Notes: a model not told the origin generated them from the sequence alone. A DNA stretch of 64,000 nucleotides from Atherix ibis (GCA_958298945.1 OY282605.1:33334811-33398810), one strand, 5' to 3'. Shown: positions 12,476-24,326, numbered from the stretch's first letter. Numbers and translations: made by a program.

Positions 12476-13732
12476 TGACCTTTTTTTACATATACAATTT
12501 AACATTTTTTTTTTAATTTATATTATTTATTTAATCAATTATATAATTTCCATCCATTCTTATAACCTCCTCCCATCTTTCTATCAACTTATTAATACCA
12601 TTAGTGTAAAATTCCTTGGATTTTGACGCGAAATATGTAGAAAGGGATGTTTTTACCTGCTCTATTGTATCAAATTTTTTGTCATTTAAAAAATTTTGCA
12701 GTAATCGGAATAAATAAAAATCGGAAGGAGCAAGATCTGGAGAATACGGTGGATGCTTGATAACATCCCAATTCAGCTTGTGTTGGGTCATCATAGCCAC
12801 ATGTGGTCGCGCGTTGTCGTGATGAAACACTACCCCTATTCGGTTTACCAATTCTGGTCTATCCTTTTGAAGGACGATGTTCAATTTGGATAATTGCTGA
12901 CAATATCGTTCTGCTGTAATTGTCTGATTGCGTTCCAAGAGTTCAAAATACACAATACCCTTGCAATCCCACCAAACACAAAGCATAACTTTTTTTTTAT
13001 GGACTTCGGCTTTCGAAGTTGTTAATGGGGCTTGTCCAAGTATAACCCAATGTCTTTTTCTTGTCACGTTGTTGTACACAACCCATTTCTCATGTCCCGT
13101 TACCAAACGATGCAAAAAAGGTTCATGTTTTTGTCTCGCATTCAAAGCAACGCACGTTGAAACACGATCCAATAAATTGGCAGCCGACAATTGATGAGGT
13201 ATCCAAACGTCCTACCGCGAAACCATCCCCATACGCTTCAAATGATTTAATACGGTTGTATGGTTGACTCCCATCATCGACGCGATCTCCTTGATGGTAA
13301 GACGTGGATTGGTGTCAATTATGACTTTTAACTTGTCCTCATCAGACTTCAATGGCCGCCCGGTACGTGGTTTAACAATTAGTGAAAAATCCCCAGATCA
13401 AAATTTTGTAAACCATCTTTGTGCCTGCCGAACTTTGATGACATCTGCTCCATACACTTCGCAAATGCTTTTGGTTGCCACACTCGCGGTATTGTCTTTA
13501 CGGAATTCATAAAGTAAATAATGACGTAAATGCACTTTATCGACCGACATTTTGAAAAAATACAAGGGCTCATCACTGTACTCTGGCCAGGCCAAAACTG
13601 AATAGAAAGTTGAGGGAAAGCATCGTTTATACAATGGAATCATTTAAAAGAAGGTACTATTCATCATTTCTGAAGAAAAAATTTTTTTACCTAGAATCAT
13701 AAAAAACGGTCATAACTTTTGCACCAACCCAA
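12456..13732 (-). mobile_element. Cecropia-like mariner inserted in a LINE
   Basis: Full-length 1277-bp element. The ends are 25-bp inverted repeats with one mismatch (TTGGGTTGGTGCAAAAGTAA at the left), flanked by TA duplications at 12454-12455 and 13733-13734. The TIR resembles that of Hsmar1/cecropia mariners. It inserted just before the YADD motif of the LINE at 11405-14867 and is therefore younger than that LINE copy. It is the best preserved mariner in the window, yet its gene is dead. Confidence 0.92.
12531..13550 (-). pseudogene. Cecropia-like mariner transposase with two stops and a lost catalytic Asp
   Basis: From the ATG at 13548-13550 (MSVDKVHLRHYLLYEF) to the stop at 12531-12533 is 340 codons in one frame, the normal mariner length. 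Only two in-frame stops break it: TGA at 13398-13400 (WFTKF-stop, where an Arg codon is usual) and TAG at 13212-13214 (before DVWIPHQL). The first catalytic block reads LVTGHEKWV, with His (13092-13094) replacing the essential Asp of TGDEKW. The second (FHHDNARPH) and third (PPYSPDLAPSDF) Asp are present, but I count only 31 residues between them against the usual 34, suggesting a 9-bp in-frame deletion. Inactive on several counts. Confidence 0.88.
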
Positions 13733-14543
13733 TATATGCAGACGACACTCTTATTTACGCCAAAAGCAAATCACCAAAATTAGCTCTAAAGAGAACGCAA
13801 GAGCTTCTTTTTATAATTATAAATTATTATGATGACTGGAACTTATCAGTCAATCTTAATAAGACCAATTTAATCTGTTTCCGTAATCCCAGCACTCGCG
13901 GACCGAGGAAAATTGCTACAAAGAGCAAAAAGCTGCGTATTCTGATTAAAAACACAGCTATTCCAGTCTCAAATCAACTAAAATTTTTAGGCATCAACTT
14001 TAACTCAATGTTCAAATTTAACCAACATGTTGAGTTAAGTCTGAAAAAAGCCAAAAGAGCTATTCATACCTTTCTATTCCTACTTAGGCGTCAGACGGGG
14101 CTTAGTATAAATACAAAGTTACTATTCTATAAACAACTTATTCTGGCTATGCATTTCCGATCTATTTTAGTTTCTCGAAAACGTATGCCAATAAAGTCCA
14201 TGTATTCGAAAGGTCAATCATTAGGAAATGCCTTTCAAAATATCGTAAAATAGACGGCAAGCATTACTCTAACTCCTATATATATCAGAAAAGTAATCTT
14301 ACTCCTTTTATTTCATACATGGTTGGTCTAACCAAAAACTTTCTCCAGCACTTAATAGACCATACCAATCAACTCATTCAATCATCAATAGAAAGGATTA
14401 AATCCCAAGCCACCCAACACAGATACTTACACAATGATAACCTCTATGCCCCACCAGTCATTATATCTGATTTTGCTAAAGATAGTGATATTATGAACGT
14501 TCAGTTTTATAATTCCTTAACTCCCCATTTCCATCGTGGTTAA
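13733..14543 (+). pseudogene. Reverse transcriptase, C-terminal part
   Basis: Continues the LINE after the mariner: YADDTLIYAKSKSPK (RT catalytic pair), then DDWNLSVNLNKTNLICF and FLGINFNSMFKFNQHV (thumb), then a run ending in TPHFHRG and a stop near 14543. Frame changes at about 14170-14320 break it. The motifs place it among jockey/I-type LINEs; the exact clade is not resolved. Confidence 0.75.
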
Positions 14544-14867
14544 TGGAAGCAACACAAAATTCCCAAAAATCCCAAACTCCTAATCCACTCACCCTGAATA
14601 TTCCTTTCCCTAATTTTTTTTTTTAAGTCTAGAATTAAGGTTAGTCTGTAAGCAATTAAATATATAGAATATAGTGTTTGAGCAAGCACATATAATTTTT
14701 AAGCCATAGTTGTAAGCAATTCATATACTTAGTCATTAAAAACTAATTTACTATACAAGCAAAGGATGTACAGAGCATGTGTCAGCTCTACGTTTTAAAT
14801 ACCATGTAAATATGTGCAAGTAATATGGAAATAATAAATGCTCTACTTAAACAACTTAAACAATATA

Positions 14868-15490
14868 TTAAAAGTAGTGGACGATAGCATTTGCTGGGTT
14901 TATATTTTTATAGGACTCCAGCTAAAATAGAATACATTTCTGGGAATTCCTAACTAACTACTACTTGGATATGACGTGAGAAGAGATATTTTTTTATATA
15001 TAAAAAATATATTGTAGCATACAGATTTACATAATAAAATAATATCATGCAGTATAAGTGGGAGTACATTAATAGAAGCTAGATTACTCAGGCAAATCGC
15101 GAAGATATTATCTCTTGAGTCTCCGATGAGTGTTTTTGAGAAGGGTAAATGAGGACAATTCTCTTACAAGTGGATTATGATGAAAGAATAAACGGGAGGT
15201 AAATACATAGGTCCTGAATAAATAGAACATTAAGATGTTGTTACGAACATGAAAGGGGCCGTCAACAATTTGTTAGATGATCTTGGAGTGTAAGGCCTAG
15301 ATGCGTAAGGAATTGGAAGTTTTACGTTAACCCCAAAGTTCGATTCCATATATTCATCAAATAGGTTTTATAATTACGTTATATATTAGAAGTTTTCATT
15401 TTATTGTTAGTTTAGAGTATTTGTCAATTAGTCTATGTACGAAGGTTGTATGATTAATACCTGGCCTCAGTAGGAGATAATACTGCTACT
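14868..15490 (-). mobile_element. Jockey-like LINE 3' fragment
   Basis: Minus-strand translation gives scattered matches to the C-terminal region of the LINE at 30477-31416: KLTI, then KPIW-YGIELWG, then FHVRNNI, then NPLVRELSS and NTHRRLKR. Many stops and indels. This is the 3' end of a 5'-truncated copy in opposite orientation to the upstream LINE. Confidence 0.6.
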
Positions 15491-15527
15491 CAAAAATACT
15501 TTCAAATCATCTTTATCATTTAATTTT

Positions 15528-16089
15528 CGAGGGATAGATAAATACAATTTTGATTTTACAACAATAGAAAACATTGTATATCTTGATAATGAATGTACAG
15601 GTCAACTTAATGAGGTTACCACATCAGAAATCATTAAAAAAAATCAACGATAAATGATCGGAGAGTAAAAGAGTGCATGAGATTGCTGCGGTTGTGGGCA
15701 TCTCAATTGAACAGATGCAGAAAATTTTAAACATTTGCTTAGATATGAGACAGATTTTTGCTAGTTGAATGCCGCTAAACGCACATGTGTGTCAACTTAA
15801 AAGAAAAAGTTTTGGCGCTTTGAAAGTACAATCCGAATGATTTTTGGTGTCGATTTATGACTATTAAGGTAATATGGATTTTACCATATTATCTTAACAG
15901 TCATAAATCGACGCCCCAAGAAGGCCAACGAAGTTATGGCTGCATTATTTTAGGATGCATGCGGCATAATCCACATAAATTATCTTTGAAAATGTCAAAA
16001 AGAATAATTGCGATTATTATGCGAACTCATTGGGTTCTTTTAACGATACTATGAAGAAAAAAGTACAGGTATTTATCATACAACCCTCG
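15528..16089 (+). mobile_element. Irritans-like mariner remnant with an internal foldback
   Basis: The left end CGAGGGATAGATAAATAC matches the inverted right end (ACCCTCG at 16083-16089, followed by TA). Translations give NDRRVKVHEIAAVVGIS (second helix-turn-helix) and FWCRFMTI, the run-up to the first catalytic Asp. The sequence then folds back (15849-15912) and resumes at APKKANEVMAALF, skipping the block with the first Asp. At 562 bp it is a deleted derivative. Confidence 0.72.
15849..15912. repeat. 29-bp palindrome with 6-nt loop inside a mariner
   Basis: Arms 15849-15877 and 15884-15912 are inverted complements with two mismatches (start GTCGATTTATGACT). The left arm is normal mariner coding sequence; the right arm is its inverted copy and replaces the following coding segment, so it arose by an inverted duplication with deletion. 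Confidence 0.85.
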
Positions 16090-16183
16090 TAGCTGTAGAC
16101 AACATCTATAAGCTTCTAGTCTTTTTAGTTTAGGAAGCGGTGCCAGGTTGATCTCTAGTCCAAGTGAAGTCTTAAGTAATGTA

Positions 16184-17233
16184 ACAGGAAGTATAACCTT
16201 AAATCCGCAGTTTGGTCATAGATGGCGTGAGTGAGCGTATTAAGCTTCCATGGGCACGCCATACATTTTTTATGAGTTTGACATCTGTCAACATTAATCA
16301 GTGCACATTGTCAGCAATTTCGGACAACAACATACATTTTTCCTTTGGTAATCATGTCTAGTTTTGTGCCATAAGCATATGCGGGAAGATCTGCTTTTCG
16401 GCTTCAATTTGAAGAAATCGGCTGCCGAATCGCATCGAATGCTTATGGAGGCCTATGGTGACAGTGCTTTATCGGAAACAACGTGCCGAGATTGGTTTCG
16501 TCGGTTCAAAGACGGCAATTTTGACTTGTGGGACAAGAAACGTGAAAACCGAACTAGGAAGGTTGAGGACCACCAATTGCAGGCTCTTTTGGGCGAAGAC
16601 GATACCCAATCACAAAAAATTCTCGCTGAACAATTGGGTGTTACTCAACCAGCCATTTCCATGCGTCTGTGTGCCATGGGGAAGATTGAAAGGATCGGAA
16701 AAAAGGGGCCGCATGAATTGAACGATAAACAGATGGAGCAACACCAAAACACATGCGAAATCTTGCTCGCAAGACAAAAAAGAAAGTCGTTCCTGCATCG
16801 GATTGTGACAGGCGATGGAAAGTGGATATATTTCGAGAATCCTAAACGTAAGGAATAGAGGGTTGATCCCGCCCAACCATCAACATCTTCCCCAAGACCA
16901 AATTGCTTCGGACGGAAGACGATGCTGTGTGTGTGGTGGGATCAGCAGGGTATCGTCTACTATGAGATGTTGATACCTGGTGAAACTGTCAATGCCCACC
17001 ACTACCACCAACAACTGATCAAATTGCACCGTGCTCTGCGTGAAAAAAGGACGGATTATCAACAAAGAGAAGGATTATCAACAAAGAGAAGGAAAAGGAC
17101 GGATTGATGAAAGAGAAGGAATTTTTTGGCGTGGCATCCACAAATTGCCCGAGAGATAGGAAAACTATGTAGCTAGGCGAGGCCAAGTACTTTGAATAAA
17201 TTTGTTTTTGCTTTCTATGAAAAAAAAATGTTT
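16184..17233 (+). mobile_element. Mos1-like mariner, 3' end lost
   Basis: Same family as 8223-9451. The left end (ACAGGAAGTATAACC after TA at 16182-16183) is a degraded TIR. The sequence follows the family through the 5' UTR, most of the gene and the tail TTTGTTTTTGCTTTCTATG, then leaves it near 17233 without a right TIR. Internal deletions remove the last part of the gene. Confidence 0.8.
16354..17107 (+). pseudogene. Mos1-like transposase pseudogene
   Basis: The family start is ATG 16354 (MSSFVP), but a stop and frameshift follow at once; the long frame runs 16364-16858. It keeps LKKSAAESHRMLMEAYGDSA and TTCRDWFRRFKDG (first HTH region), EQLGVTQPAISMRL (second HTH), and IVTGDGKWIYFENPKRKE with the first catalytic Asp. 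A TAG ends it. Another frame resumes with MLCVWWDQQGIVYYEML and ends in a 19-bp tandem duplication near 17060-17095. The block with the second and third Asp is deleted. Confidence 0.82.
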
Positions 17234-17254
17234 AAAAGTAATGGGAGCACTTTT

Positions 17255-17830
17255 CTGTTCATTTACCTTCACTTTCCATTTTTTAAATCAGGTTTGGAGA
17301 TTGTGGATTTGGGATTTTAAATTATCGAAAGCTAAATAATTAGTAATGACAGTTTTAGACTGAGATGGGATGTCATGGATAAAAATATTATATAAAATGG
17401 GACCAAGGATACTGTCTTGTGGGACTCCAGATAGAATAGGTTATATCAATAACGCGATAGCGTTGTTGAGTTGTGGAGTGTTCAGATCGGAAGCCTAAGT
17501 TTGTGATCAGGAATAATTCTTTTATTATCTAAGAATGAATAGAGTCGTTTTTTAAAAATCGTACTAACGATTGGTAGGACGCTGATAGGTCTATAGGAAG
17601 CAGAACAATGCATGGGTTTATTTGGTGTAGGAATCATTTTAAAGGAAAAATAGGTTGTGCACAGGATACCATTGAAAATATATGTAATGTGGACTAAAGC
17701 TTTTCTGGAAATTTCCTTGATGGTATAAGGTGTTATTGGATCATAACCAGTACTCCTATTAATAATATTGCGTTTATTTACTATCCTCTCAGCTAGTTTA
17801 CAGAACAGCTAAGATGAATTAGTAATTTTC
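17255..17830 (-). mobile_element. Jockey-like LINE reverse transcriptase fragment
   Basis: On the minus strand, in order from 17830 down: STGYDPITPYTIKEI, YRPISVLPIVSTIFKK, IIPDHKLRL, SGVPQDSILGPILYNIFIHD, then a degraded YADD region. These are RT fingers and palm blocks. Stops and shifts abound. Internal fragment without ends. Confidence 0.7.
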
Positions 17831-18870
17831 AAGATTTATTATCTATTAAAATACGAATATAAAATTGTTGTATTATTGTTTTTAAAATACATAAGAAAAT
17901 ACCGAAAAATATAGTATTTTTGACAGAGTGCCAAATCAACAATAAAAAGAACTCTAAGAAAATTAGTTCTGACCAAAAGATTAATAAAAAGAAACGTGTA
18001 GCAGTAAATAGGAAATTTACTACGAAAAAACCACTGTTTTGCCTTGAAAAAGAATTTGAAAATAATTTCATTTGTTTTATTACAATTTGCAAAATATCGT
18101 CAATTATTAACTAAAAATTTAATTAAATGCTGATGTTGTTTTCTATGAATTTTATGTTAATACATTTATGAAAATTATTTCATTCTTAATTAACTTTTAT
18201 TTATTTTCAAATTTTAAAATATATTTTTAATGAATAATAAAAAAAAGTATAAATAAAAAATAATTATTTAAAAGAAAGGAATTGACTACATGGAAAAATA
18301 TTTACAATAGTTTTATTAGCTCAATAAATGCTATTTAAAAGCGACAAATTCGTACTTTGGTATCGTTTGCGAATGATAGAAAAAACGTTTGTCAAACAAA
18401 ATTTAAATTGTTATGCAGAAATATTTAATAACACGCATTTGCTATAATGCTCGTCTATAAAAAAAATTTTTTTTTCCTAACAACAAACTAAACAAATTCA
18501 TTCTTAAAAAGCTTCAATTTTAAAAAATTAACTATTTATTCAAAACTGCTTGCCAAGATAATTTTTTTTATTTAATGACATAACTCTCAACTTTTTTAGG
18601 TGAGGTCTAAATACAGTTTTTACAAGGCATAATTTTAGTGTTTTTCTTAATATTATTTGTTGTGGTTAATAATATTTAAAAAATCATTTTGTGCTTAGAC
18701 ATCATCTAGAAGAGTCGGTCTTGCCTTTGATGGCTTCCTTTTTTCAGTAACTCGATTTTCTCATAAATTTATTATTAAATAGATAGCCAAATCAGCTATA
18801 AGTACAAGCGGGGAGTTCCTTTTCTCAAATACAACAAAATTTCGAAGGGTAATTTTAGAGCAAAAATTCG
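17831..18870. other. AT-rich DNA, no gene seen
   Basis: Open frames at 17829-18114 on both strands are low-complexity Phe/Ile- or Lys/Asn-rich and overlap each other; they look like chance. Nothing else recognised. Confidence 0.5.
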
Positions 18871-19990
18871 AGTAGTATGGGGGCTATGTCGGTTTTGCCT
18901 CACTTTTTCGCATTTATTGATATGGACATTAAGCTGAGTTTACACCGTGCGTCAACAAGATGATTTAAATATCAAAATTTCCCCTTTTTGCGCGTCTGAC
19001 AGTACGGGGACTATGTCGGTTTTGCCTCCCTTTTCCGGATCAATTGATGTGAACATTAAGCTGAAATTATATCGTGCGTCAACAAGACGATTTAAACGTC
19101 AAAATTTCTCCTTTTTGAGCGTCTGACAGTACGGGGGCTATGTTGGTTTTGCCTCACTTTTCCGGATCAATTGATGTGGACATTAAGCTGAAATTATACC
19201 GTGCGTCAACAAGACGATTTAAACGTCAAAATTTCTCCTTTCTGAGCGTCTGACAGTACGGGAGCTATGTCGCTTTTGCCTCATTTTTCTGGATCAATTG
19301 GTGTGAACATTAATCTGAAATTATACCGTGCGTCAACAAGACGATTTAAATGTCAAAATTTCTCCTTTTTGAGCGTCTGACAGTACGGGGACTATGTCGC
19401 TTTTGCCTCATTTTTCTGGATCAATTGGTGTGAACATTAATCTGAAATTATACCATGCGTCAACAAGACGATTTAAATGTCAAAATTTCCCCTTTTTCCG
19501 CGTCTGACAGTACGGGGGCTATGTTGGTTTTGCCTCATTTTTCTGGATCAATTGGTGTGAACATTAATCTGAAATTATACCGTGCGTCAACAAGACGATT
19601 TAAATGTCAAAATTTCCCCTTTTTGCGCGTCTGACAGTATGGGGGCTATGTCGCTTTTTCCTCATTTTTTTGGATCAATTGGTGTGAACAATAATGTGAA
19701 ATTATACCGTGCGTCAACAAGACAATTTAAATGTCAAAATTTCCCCTTTTTGCGCGTCTGGCAGTACGGGTGCTATGTCGCTTTTGCCTCACTTTTCCGG
19801 ATCAATTGGTGTGAACATTAATCTGAAATTATGCCGTGCGTCAACAAGACGATTTCAATGTCAAAATTTCCCCTTTTTCCGCGTCTGACAGTACGGGGGC
19901 TATGCGGTTTTGCCTCATTTTTCTGGATCAATTGGTGTGAACATTAATCTGAAACTATACCGTGCGTCAACAAGACTATTTAAAAGTGAA
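18871..19990. repeat. 127-bp tandem satellite, about 8.8 copies
   Basis: The landmark GTACGGGG (or variant) recurs at 18875, 19002, 19129, 19256, 19383, 19510, 19637, 19764 and 19891, exactly 127 bp each time. Each unit contains CGTGCGTCAACAAGACGATT, GCGTCTGACAGTACGGGGG and CTATGTCGGTTTTGCCTC. Units differ by substitutions but not by length, apart from one missing base in the last unit. The first copy is the most divergent. Flanks are unrelated AT-rich DNA. Short open frames across it are repeat artefacts. Confidence 0.95.
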
Positions 19991-21150
19991 AATTTTTTGC
20001 AGGTTTACCGCGAACAAAGTTTGCATATTTGACGATCAGTCTAATCGTATTGTAGTCACTTGAATGAATGTCTGCAAGAATAATTAATTGTAACATTCGC
20101 GCAATTTGGGTAAGCGAAAAACAATTTCAACACGTTGATAAATTTCTTTTTGATCGCGTGATGGTTTGTCCATATTTTTATTGGTGAATTCTCTAGTTGG
20201 TCGCTGCTATTATTATTTTATTTATGATACTTTCTATTATGAATGACGTTTTCAAATTTATTTATTTATTTTGATTATTTGAATTCGTTTATTTATTTAA
20301 GTAAAAAATTTATATTTAATTCGATATTAATTTCAACATTAATATTTCATATTTAATATCTACTTTATATACTTTTCATTTTATTTTATTTAAATAGTAA
20401 ATAAGTAGATCATAAATTTAATCAGGTGGTTTTTAAAGTAATACATTATGGTAGCTCTAAGCCATACATATCTCTGAATTGGAACACATGTAACTCTTAT
20501 CATAAATCGATGGCAGCAATACTTTACCATATATCTTTTTTATTATCAAAACCCAAAAAAACTGTCATAAGGCGCCGACACAAAAGAAGGCCATAGATTA
20601 ATTCATCCTATCTAAATGATCCGTAATATCTTTAGTTACAAAAATTCCCTAATTACGTGATTTTCCATAATAAGGAATATTACAAATAATTTAGATGCCC
20701 ATTCTTGATAATTAGTATCTCCCGTACTACTGCTTGTTTACTATAAATAGGTTAACATAAAGCATGGCCGGGAAGAATTAATCCAAAAGCCTACAAAGGT
20801 AGTCGCAGAAAGCAATAATTATAAAAATTTTAAAAATATAATTCTTAATAATGGAACATTCAAATGTAAGTAAAAATGTAAATATTTCATTTGATGAATA
20901 CTAAAATTCAGTAAGGGAGGCAGTCCAATGATGGAAGCTAAATTTTTAGAAATTTCATTGCGTCTGAACTGCAAGCCTGCTTGCTAAATAATTTTGATCG
21001 AACTGCAAAATGCAAAATTATGTTGAAATAAAAACAAAAGTCATGAAATAAATAAAATTTTATTGCTTTAACCAGAGTGTTTTTGTTTTATATCATATTT
21101 AATATAGCGATTTAAACTGACATGGTACTGAACCGGTGGTCATAAAATAT
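19991..21150. other. AT-rich DNA, no gene seen
   Basis: No recognisable gene or element. Several A/T-only stretches, notably 20200-20420. Confidence 0.5.
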
Positions 21151-21153
21151 ATT

Positions 21154-21415
21154 TTAAACTTTTCTCGTAATTTGCTTGGCATTCAACGGGTTATTTGTAG
21201 TCAAATTGCGCAATGGCAAAAGTATGGTGACCGTTGAATCCTGACGCCAATCACCTTCACTAATGTTACCGTCAACACCCAAGCATTCTACCAAATTAGG
21301 AGGTGCATAACTATTCTCGATGTGCACAAACAAAATATTTTGCAATACACAATACGCCTTCTTTAGTTTTCGCATTTTAACAGCATCCAAAAAAATCGGA
21401 TATTTTAAAATGTGA
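21154..21415 (-). pseudogene. PIF/Harbinger transposase C-terminal fragment
   Basis: A minus-strand frame reads ILKYPIFLDAVKMRKLKKAY then CVLQNILFVHIENSYAPP then LVECLGVDGNISEGDWRQD. The AYCVLHN block followed by YAPP...VD and GxWR is the typical C-terminus of PIF/Harbinger (HARBI1-like) DDE transposases. The catalytic DDE core is absent and the frame stops before the usual end. Only this fragment is supported. Confidence 0.6.
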
Positions 21416-21758
21416 ATACAAAACCCATTCTCAACAGTTCAGCATGCACGCGACAAACCATAATTATGAACGCGCAAACGATAATTAGGTTAGATGCGTG
21501 AGTTGGATGCGTTGGTGGAAGCATTAGGAATTTTCTTTTGTTTCTTTTTTTTGTTATAGTAAGGTGGAAATCATCAAAAGACAAAGTGTGGGACTTTAAC
21601 CCATTAAAATCACCTTGCTTCGTCATATTTGTATACGAGTATCTCCCAACGGAACCGCTGTCAGACATTACTTCGTGGAGCAGGGTTTGATCGAAATCAC
21701 TACTTTGGTGAATAATTTTATTACTATCGTTTTCTTTCACGCTCATCCAGACTTTTTT
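21416..21758. other. Unassigned open frame region
   Basis: A 113-codon minus-strand frame (21405-21746) has no motif I recognise. It lies between a Harbinger scrap and an R1-like scrap and may be a further transposon remnant. No function is proposed. Confidence 0.3.
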
Positions 21759-22400
21759 TTAGGACTGTTTGGCAAGGACTTCCTTAGCCTCGCAAGCCAT
21801 CCTTGAGTCCAACGTCAAGGCCACTGCATTCTCCGGTGTAAGTGATCCGCCAGCGTACATCTGATCATCTTCTCTTTCCGCATTGAATCGGGCGCAGTAA
21901 AAGAACAGGTGCTCTACGCTCTCCACCATCCCGTCACAAGATGGGCATATTAGACTTAAATCCAATATTAGCGATATTGGTAAGAAAACATTCGTGTCCC
22001 GTCAAAAATTGGGATAGGTAGTAACCAACAGCATAATGTTGTCGATCTATCCTCGGATCCACTGCCGCGATGAGACAGTGAGTTCATCTGCCATCTCGCA
22101 GATAAGCGGCAGAGGTTGTACCGACGGCGAGGTCAGTGTGATGCTGTCTAAGAGTAGGTACTAAAATTGTGAAAATATTGGCGCAGCATACAGCAAGATT
22201 GAGGCGACCACGGTCGCCGACAGGGTTTTTCTACTCTGCCTGGATTTCCAGGGACAACGTATAGTAGGTGTTCCTGAAACCGCAGCCTTGCGTCAATCAT
22301 CACCACCATGTACTTTAGAGATAGTCCTGAGATCACCTCCTGTTCGTCAATCCTAATGGTGATATTTTCTCTTCTCTTCCTATCCATGATAAGACAAGCT
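21759..22400 (-). mobile_element. R1-like LINE C-terminal fragment
   Basis: Reading down the minus strand: IRIDEQEVISGLSLKYMVVM and IDARLRFQEHL (RT thumb, RYLGVMID type) at 22390-22250, then HYAVGYYLSQFLTGHECF, then CPSCDGMVESVEHLFFYCAR, a CCHC-type knuckle (C-x2-C...H-x4-C) found at the C-terminus of R1/LOA-type ORF2. Frameshifts separate the blocks. 5' truncated and inactive. Confidence 0.72.
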
Positions 22401-22789
22401 ACCAGAAGCCAACTTCGAACTGAAGCAGTAGTCTCATTGCAGATCTGATGGTGCGTGAGCCGCGCGTGTTCGTGAGTATGTGTGTGTGCAAAAACCAGTC
22501 CACTGGTGCTGTAAAAAACTTATAAAGCTCTAACACCAACGTCCAGACTCACCAATCTAATCCAATACACACACATATGCAGCAAATTTGATCTAACACT
22601 CTGACGCAGTCAGCAAATTTTACGAATTGAGGCTTAAAATAATTTTTTTTAAATTAAGATAGAACAGATACAGGCCTATTACTGATGTGCCATTAAATTT
22701 TGTGTCAAGCTTGGTGAGTCCACATGTTTGACCTACAAAAGCTGCAATGACCCTTTTGGAACCATTACTTATCATTATCGGTAGCATAA

Positions 22790-23425
22790 AGCATTTTTCG
22801 AGGTCCAAGGAGTAGTGGAAGATTAACTGGCTTAGAAAGGCGTCCAACATCGAAAACTGCTGCAAATATGGAACGAGTAAAAGCTCTTATAAGGTCATAC
22901 TATCAAAAAACCTAGAAACATACAAAAGATTATGTGTACGCAGACAATCTTCAAACTTTTAAGTAATCCAATTTTAACTCCGTAAAGTAATGACCAAGTT
23001 ATAGCTCGAATAATATTGATGCTATTTCAAAATATTTTTTAAAAAAAATATTTTTCGTGTCATATCGGCCATTGCAGATACTTGAATGCTTCACCATGAC
23101 AACGACCCAGGTCACATGGCCATCTCCATCAATAAGTTGTTGTCAGAAAAAAGGATTTCTATAGTTCCCAAGCCATTCTGATTCAGCTGTTTAAAGTCCG
23201 TATAACGTTTTTTCATTCACCAAGATCCTCGCTCAGGGAGGTTTTCAACATTAAAGGGAGGTTTTTAGATCGTCGATTAACATTCAAGCTGATGGGTAAG
23301 TCATTAAAATGCTCGGAAAAAGCATTATTCTTCATTTTTTTCCCAAGATAAAAAAAATCTAAAAAAGGAACTGAACGCTATTACAGTTGAAGCCTTCCAG
23401 GACTGCCATGAAAAGCCGAAATAAT
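22790..23425 (+). mobile_element. Mariner-like fragment
   Basis: Scattered plus-strand matches in the right order: RRPTSKTAANMERVKALIRS (linker after the first HTH) near 22850, a catalytic-Asp block HHDNDPGHMAISINKLLSEK near 23090-23155, and a C-terminal ELNAITVEAFQDC near 23365-23405. The stretch GATCGTCGATTAACATTCAA (23270-23289) recurs near 41391, linking it to the relic at 41101-41560. Heavily frameshifted. Confidence 0.5.
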
Positions 23426-23445
23426 ACGATGGTAGCCCCAGAAGT

Positions 23446-24326
23446 ACCCGACCTGACGTATACGTGAAAGTAACTGATTGGAAAAGTCGAAAGTAATTAT
23501 AAAGCTGATGAGGCTGCATTGTTTAATATTTATTTGACAGCCATTAATAGTGAACAAAATTCACAAAATGGTATCGGATGAATGTCGACTGCAAATACGC
23601 CAGCTAGCAGACATAGTAGGCATTTCAAAAAATGCTGTACGTCACATATTGACTGAAAATTTGGACATAAGCTGTGCGCAAGATGGGTGCCGCGTTTGCT
23701 CACAATGGCGCATAAACTGCGTCGTGAGAATGTTTCAATCAAGTGTTTGGTGATCTTTAGCAGTAATAAATACGAGTTGTTGCGTCGATTCATAGCCAGG
23801 GATGAAACAAGAGTCCAATACTTCATATCTGAGATGAAGAAGCAGTCAAAATAATGGACTAAAAGGGGTGAATCGGATCCAAAGAAGGCAAAGACATTTC
23901 CATCTGTTGGCAACATTATGGCGAAGACAGTTTTTTGGGATGCGCATGGGCTAATTTTGATTGATTATCTTCAATTAAAAACTTGTTGCAGCATTTTAGT
24001 GATGAAATCCAGAAAAAATGGTCGCATTTGACGAAAAAGAAAGTTAAAGTTCGAATTACTGCTTCATGTAACCTATTCGCCAGATTTAGCACCTTCGGAT
24101 TATTTTTCCTTTCCAAACTTGAAAAAATGGCTCCGTGGCAGAAGATTTGCCAACAATGACGAGGTGAAGTCTGCGATCAATGGCTATTTTGAGGATCTCG
24201 ACTATTGAATATCGTTGGGAAAAGTGTATGGAGCTAAACGGAGACCATGTTGTGAAATAATGATTTTTTTCCCCCAAATTTATTGTGTTTCGTTTGTAAA
24301 GTCAGTTACTTCTGCAACTACCCTCG
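23446..24326 (+). mobile_element. Irritans-like mariner remnant
   Basis: A 67-codon frame (23550-23753) reads KMVSDECRLQIRQLADIVGI then SKNAVRHILTENLDIS, the second HTH of irritans-type mariners. Frameshifted traces follow of IDYLQ..K, HPPYSPDLAPSDYF (24065-24105) and KKWLRGRRFANNDEV. The right end is AACTACCCTCG then TA (24327-24328); a degraded left end lies near 23446-23475, sharing GAAGTAACTGA with the inverted right end. Dead. Confidence 0.65.

Larger units (their letters stand above)
11405..14867 (+). mobile_element. Non-LTR retrotransposon (jockey/I-type), interrupted by a mariner
   Basis: About 2.2 kb of LINE ORF2 split by the mariner at 12456-13732. Upstream are RT palm motifs (RPISLLPCLGKILEK, DITKAFDSVWHK, GVPQGSVLGPLLYS); downstream is YADDTLIYAKS and the thumb/C-terminal region. 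The 3' end is A-rich with AATAATAAATGC and a short CAACTTAAACAA repeat. No endonuclease domain is visible, so the copy is 5' truncated. Frameshifts and stops show it is inactive. Confidence 0.8.

Noticed and set aside
17829..18114. Overlapping frames on both strands
   Set aside because: Low-complexity Phe/Ile-rich on one strand and Lys/Asn-rich on the other; typical AT-rich chance frames.
19582..19821. 79-codon frame in the satellite
   Set aside because: It exists only because the 127-bp repeat is not a multiple of three and happens to stay open over two units.
18871..19990. CRISPR array
   Set aside because: The 127-bp units are contiguous without unique spacers, and the genome is eukaryotic.
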